9,453 nucleotides of DNA, from contig JAEWWD010000102.1 of assembly GCA_023396535.1 (NCBI GenBank), positions 1 through 9,453 on the forward strand, read 5' to 3'. A model generated the notes under the pieces. It worked only from the letters and a program-made list of their open reading frames with translations, ran no database searches and was not told the origin of the DNA. A program made the translations under genes and the position numbers. Below are positions 6,587-9,453 of the stretch, piece by piece; position 1 is the stretch's first letter; every line of letters starts with the position of its first letter. The DNA is from Bacillota bacterium (lineage in GTDB: Bacteria; Bacillota; Clostridia; Christensenellales; CAG-138).

Positions 6587-7696
6587 ATGGGGCATGAATA
6601 CGAGATAGGGCTGAGCAAATGGGATCTGGAGACGCCGGCTCTGCTGGTGGATCTGGACGCTGTAGAAAGAAATATTCAGACTATGGCCGATTTTTGCCGT
6701 TCCCGGGATATCGCTCTGCGCCCGCACGCTAAGATATATAAGGCTACTCCGGCATTTGCCTGGATGCAACTTCGTGCGGGGGTCATAGGCCTTACGGTAG
6801 CGAAGCTGTCTGAAGCGGAAACGCTCGCATCGGCGGGGATACGCGATATCCTCATCGCCAATCAGGTTGTAGGAGAGCGTAAAATCAGGCGTCTGGTTAA
6901 CCTGGCGGCCTACACGGATGTAATAGTGGGCGCGGACTGTCTGGACAATGCGCTTGCAATCTCCCAAATGGCTTCCGCGCGCGGCGTAGAGGTCGGCATA
7001 CTTGTGGAGGTCAATATTGGCAACAATCGCTGTGGCACTGAGCCGTTTGAACCGACCGAGCGCCTTGCGAGGGAGATTCTTAAGCTGCCGGGCCTGCGCC
7101 TGCGCGGTATTATGGGCTACGACGGCCATCTCGCGTTCGTCGCGGATAAAACGGAGCAGCGGGAACGTTCACTGCAATCGTACCGGCTGCTTGTTGAAGT
7201 AAGGGATTATTTGAAAAACAGCGGAATACCCGTGGAAATCGTCAGCGGCGGCGGCACCGCGACCTATACCTACGCTGCCGAGGTGGAGGGTATTACGGAA
7301 CTGCAGGCGGGAACGTATATATTCAACGACACCACCTATTACGATAATGGGAGAACGGATTTTGAGTGCGTACTGACTGTGCTCGGTACTGTTATCAGCA
7401 TGACGGAACAGCCGGATGGCGGGCGGATCGCCATATTGGACGTGGGAAGGAAATCATTTTCCCTTTCCTATGGGTTCCCGCGCATGAAGCAGCCTGAGGG
7501 CGAGCTGTTTTCCATGCCGCAGGAACACAGCAGGCTGCGGTTAAAGGATGATCCCTGCCTCAGCGTAGGCGACAAGGTTGAGATATGGGTAAAAGACGCC
7601 AATGAGACGGTGAATCTCTACAATCATATTTACGCCATGCGCGGGGATATCGTAGAGGCCGTATGGGATATTCCGGCGCGTGGGAGGTCGGTGTGA
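6587..7696 (+). CDS. Fold-type III PLP enzyme, D-threonine aldolase/D-serine dehydratase-like, with altered metal site
   Basis: This 369-residue enzyme has an N-terminal alanine-racemase-type TIM barrel and a C-terminal beta domain. The N terminus has TPALLVDLDAVERNI (16-30). RPHAKIYK (45-52) carries the PLP-binding Lys49, as in the RPHAKTHK motif of D-threonine aldolases. EVNIGNNRCG (141-150), the phosphate-binding SGGGTATY (220-227) and ITELQAGTYIFND (236-248) follow. The C-terminal part shows DVGRKSFSLSYGFP (285-298) and EH (313-314), both family-conserved. In relatives a His-x-Cys (D-serine dehydratase) or His-x-Asp (D-threonine aldolase) before TVNL binds the metal; here that place reads DANETVNL, so Asp337 and Asn339 replace them. 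Activity could be racemase-like, aldolase-like or novel. It begins 19 nt after the regulator. The pairing recalls YhfZ with YhfX, another fold-type III protein, in E. coli. Confidence 0.88.
   Translation: MGHEYEIGLSKWDLETPALLVDLDAVERNIQTMADFCRSRDIALRPHAKIYKATPAFAWMQLRAGVIGLTVAKLSEAETLASAGIRDILIANQVVGERKIRRLVNLAAYTDVIVGADCLDNALAISQMASARGVEVGILVEVNIGNNRCGTEPFEPTERLAREILKLPGLRLRGIMGYDGHLAFVADKTEQRERSLQSYRLLVEVRDYLKNSGIPVEIVSGGGTATYTYAAEVEGITELQAGTYIFNDTTYYDNGRTDFECVLTVLGTVISMTEQPDGGRIAILDVGRKSFSLSYGFPRMKQPEGELFSMPQEHSRLRLKDDPCLSVGDKVEIWVKDANETVNLYNHIYAMRGDIVEAVWDIPARGRSV
7682..7687 (+). promoter_or_regulatory. Ribosome binding site for the YjbQ-family gene
   Basis: GGGAGG lies 11 nt before the ATG at 7699 and inside the last codons of the PLP-enzyme gene. 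An in-frame ATG at 7663 would add 12 residues that are not family-like and has no such site. Confidence 0.55.
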
Positions 7697-7698
7697 CC

Positions 7699-8121
7699 AT
7701 GGTGGCGACAAAGCAGATTGAGCTACTGTCGGACGGGCGCTTCAATGTCATGAATATTACCGACACTGTGCGCGAATTTGTACAGGATAGCGGCATACAT
7801 AACGGGCATGTATTCGTGTTCTTTCAGCATACCACCGGCGCTGTCATTATAGGAGAGCATGAGACGGGTATCGTGGCCGATATTGAAGAGATGTTCGAAC
7901 GCATCACGCCGTTTGCACACCCGTATAAACACCATATTCGCGCTGTGGACTATAACGGACACGCGCATTTGCGCGCCGCGCTCATGCAAACGGAGGTTGG
8001 CGTTCCGGTTGTTGCCGGCAAGCTCGCATTGGGTACTTATCAAGAGATACTGGTCATAGACGACCAGGTTGATACGGAACCCAGGTATATTCTGTTGCAG
8101 GCGATGGGGGAAACCGCATGA
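7699..8121 (+). CDS. yjbQ: YjbQ/UPF0047 family protein
   Basis: This 140-residue single-domain protein has the length usual for YjbQ/UPF0047. Conserved landmarks are FFQHTTGAVI (41-50, with His44-Thr45-Thr46), Glu53, the metal-site-like DYNGHAHLRAAL (84-95, with Asn86, His88 and His90) and KLALGTYQEI (108-117). It ends in a LLQAMG strand. Some members show weak thiamine-phosphate synthase activity, which gives the family its common database name, but the physiological role is not settled. No thiamine gene is nearby. Position inside a sugar operon suggests a role linked to that pathway, for example on a phosphorylated intermediate; this is inference. Its family-typical INE motif is altered (IGEH, with Glu kept). 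The stop codon overlaps the next start in an ATGA arrangement, so the two are probably translationally coupled. Confidence 0.9.
   Translation: MVATKQIELLSDGRFNVMNITDTVREFVQDSGIHNGHVFVFFQHTTGAVIIGEHETGIVADIEEMFERITPFAHPYKHHIRAVDYNGHAHLRAALMQTEVGVPVVAGKLALGTYQEILVIDDQVDTEPRYILLQAMGETA
8118..8121 (+). other. ATGA start-stop overlap between the YjbQ and HAD-like genes
   Basis: The ATG of the HAD-like gene (8118-8120) overlaps the TGA of the YjbQ gene (8119-8121). Such overlaps usually mean translational coupling and often matched expression of partner proteins. Confidence 0.85.
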
Positions 8122-8738
8122 GTCATACAAAGGTATTGTTTATATGGGGAAGCGGCGTGCTCTGGCGCGAACCGTCGGATGCGCTGCTTGATACGGATGA
8201 ATCCGCTCGCGTTCGGCTTCTTTATACTCCGGAATATCGCGCGCTATGGGAAAGCCTTACGCTGGGGCGGCTGTCCGGCGACGATCTGTTTGCCGCCGTG
8301 CGGGAGATGGGCGTCAGAGTGCCGGACGTACAGGAGTTTTCCAAGCGCCTTAATGAACGTCCGGCCATGATTGATACGCTTCTGGCGTTAAAGAGTGAGC
8401 TGCGTCTGCATTTGATTTCGGATATTCCCGGGGAATGGCTGATGCGCCTGCCCGGTTATAAAAACCTGTCGCGGTGCTTCGCCGCGGAGAATATCGTTTA
8501 TCTGGAGAAAAGCAGGCTGATAAGACTGGTACCCGACGTATTCTATTTCCTGCCCGGCGAGGCGGGGCTGCCTGCGGAGGAATGCCTGCTTTTTGACGCG
8601 GATTCCAAACGAACGGTAAAAGCCATTCGTCACGGCTTTCCCGCGGCGCTGATATTGGATCCCATGCGACTAAGGCGTGAATGCCTGCTGCGCGGCTTGC
8701 TGCCGGAGGAGTACCGTCTGCATACACGGCCTGTCTAG
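8118..8738 (+). CDS. HAD-superfamily-like protein lacking catalytic residues (probable pseudoenzyme)
   Basis: This 206-residue protein has the layout of a subfamily I HAD hydrolase. The first strand and turn are KVLFIWGSGVLWRE (5-18), a helical cap-like insert covers about 20-85, motif II is LHLISD (97-102, Ser101), and a LVPDVFYF segment (137-144) stands at motif III. EECLLFDADS (154-163) is motif IV, followed by IRHGFPAALI. The key residues are wrong. Active HAD enzymes have Asp-x-Asp/Gly before GVL, but here Trp10 and Ser12 occupy the nucleophile and Asp+2 places. Motif III normally reads KPD, but here it is VPD (Val138). Motif IV keeps Asp160 and Asp162. Phosphatase chemistry is therefore unlikely. 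It may bind a phosphorylated ligand or a partner such as the coupled YjbQ protein. The frame is intact and the gene overlaps its neighbour by 4 nt, so decay by frameshift is not indicated. Confidence 0.72.
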   Translation: MSHTKVLFIWGSGVLWREPSDALLDTDESARVRLLYTPEYRALWESLTLGRLSGDDLFAAVREMGVRVPDVQEFSKRLNERPAMIDTLLALKSELRLHLISDIPGEWLMRLPGYKNLSRCFAAENIVYLEKSRLIRLVPDVFYFLPGEAGLPAEECLLFDADSKRTVKAIRHGFPAALILDPMRLRRECLLRGLLPEEYRLHTRPV

Positions 8739-8740
8739 CC

Positions 8741-8749
8741 GGAGGAGGG
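8741..8749 (+). promoter_or_regulatory. Ribosome binding site for the TIM-barrel isomerase gene
   Basis: GGAGGAGGG lies 5 nt before the ATG at 8755, two bases after the HAD-like stop codon. It fixes the start of the last gene in the window. Confidence 0.7.
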
Positions 8750-8754
8750 AAAAT

Positions 8755-9453
8755 ATGAAGTTATCTACCGCAACATCGGTATATGTGAACTATCTACTGG
8801 AGGATGCCGTCGAGGAATGCGTAGGCCTGGGGCTGGACGGACTGGACATTTGGTGCGGACGGCCGCACCTGTACCGCAGGGATTATCCGGAAGAGACTCT
8901 CGCACGCATCAAAGCAAAGCTGAATGCAAACAAAGTGCGAGTCGTGTCGCTTATGCCCGCGTTTTACCGTTATCCGCATTCGTTGTCCAACCCCCTATCC
9001 ACGGTCCGGGAAGACAGCATCTCCTATATGCGGGACTGCATTGACAACGCGTGTACCATGGGCGCGAATCATGTGCTGATTGTGCCCTCGCCTCTGCTGC
9101 ATGGGCAGACGGAAGCGGAGGCGCGCCGTTTGTTTCTTCTCAGCATGGAGCATGTACTCGAATACGCGCAGCCGCGCGGCGTGCGGCTGGGGGTAGAGGT
9201 GCTCAATCCTCGTTTAAGCGGCTATATGTGCTATGTCAAACAGGCGACGGAACTCATTCGGTCGCTGGCGGCGCCCGCGCTGCTTGGCATAGTGCTGGAT
9301 ACGGGGCATCTCAACTTGTCCGGCGAAGGCTTTGCCCGCGCGCTGGACACGGCGGGTGACAGCCTATATCAGATTCATATCAACGATAATGACGGCAGGG
9401 AGCAGCAGAACAGTATACCTGGCGAGGGCACATTCGCGTTTGAGGATATGTAC
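8755..9453 (+). CDS. Sugar phosphate isomerase/epimerase-like TIM-barrel protein (3' end outside window)
   Basis: The first 233 residues of a xylose-isomerase-like TIM-barrel protein (AP_endonuc_2 family, PF01261) are present, and the frame runs open to the window end. The start is MKLSTATSVYVN; GLDGLDIWCGRPH (26-38) is the usual second strand. Three metal-ligand positions are visible. Glu148 lies in GVEVLNP (146-152), Asp182 with His185 in VLDTGHLNL (180-188), and His208 in QIHINDNDG (206-214). PGEG (222-225) is the usual glycine-rich turn before the last ligand, a Glu expected beyond the window. Relatives isomerise or epimerise keto-sugars, including D-tagatose 3-epimerase, hydroxypyruvate isomerase and inosose dehydratase. 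The substrate cannot be chosen from sequence alone. Endonuclease IV is unlikely because its additional metal ligands are not seen. It is probably an isomerisation step in the same pathway. Confidence 0.88.
   Translation, partial: MKLSTATSVYVNYLLEDAVEECVGLGLDGLDIWCGRPHLYRRDYPEETLARIKAKLNANKVRVVSLMPAFYRYPHSLSNPLSTVREDSISYMRDCIDNACTMGANHVLIVPSPLLHGQTEAEARRLFLLSMEHVLEYAQPRGVRLGVEVLNPRLSGYMCYVKQATELIRSLAAPALLGIVLDTGHLNLSGEGFARALDTAGDSLYQIHINDNDGREQQNSIPGEGTFAFEDMY

Overview
The window is a dense, single-strand (+) block of carbohydrate or small-acid catabolic genes from what looks like a Bacillota (Clostridia-like) bacterium. That assignment is an inference. It rests on the lipoprotein-type solute-binding protein, the strong GGAGG-type ribosome binding sites, and the moderately high G+C with no actinobacterial bias. 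No ribosomal or marker gene is present to settle it. I see no tRNA, rRNA, CRISPR array, insertion sequence or integrase.

Layout. Positions 2-304 hold the C-terminal end of a ribose-type ABC permease. Next comes its lipoprotein sugar-binding partner (396-1463). A strong 15-bp hairpin in the 107-139 nt gap (1475-1508) separates the transport genes from the enzymes. The enzymes follow almost without gaps: a cyclase-family metal hydrolase (1577-2524), two different classical short-chain dehydrogenases (2543-3316, 3337-4101) and an FGGY-type sugar kinase (4137-5639). Then come a YhfZ-type regulator (5632-6567), a fold-type III PLP enzyme of the D-threonine aldolase/D-serine dehydratase group (6587-7696), a YjbQ/UPF0047 protein (7699-8121) and a HAD-like protein (8118-8738). 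The last gene is a xylose-isomerase-like TIM-barrel enzyme (8755 to beyond the window end). No convincing internal promoter was found, and several genes touch or overlap, so the block probably forms one operon that extends past both ends.

How it may work (inference). The ABC system imports an unknown sugar, polyol or sugar acid. The dehydrogenases oxidise or reduce it, the cyclase-family hydrolase could open a lactone or similar bond, the TIM-barrel enzyme isomerises or epimerises, and the kinase commits the product by phosphorylation. The PLP enzyme points to an amino or beta-hydroxy-amino-acid intermediate, which does not fit an ordinary pentose pathway. The regulator in the middle of the operon is the only local transcription factor.

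Most noteworthy points: (a) this combination of families does not match any named pathway I know; (b) the HAD-like protein lacks the nucleophilic Asp and the motif III Lys, so it looks like a pseudoenzyme; (c) the PLP enzyme keeps its PLP lysine but has Asp/Asn where relatives carry the metal-binding His-x-Cys or His-x-Asp; (d) a YhfZ regulator sits next to a fold-type III PLP enzyme, as in the poorly understood E. coli yhf operon; (e) a YjbQ protein is embedded in a catabolic operon.
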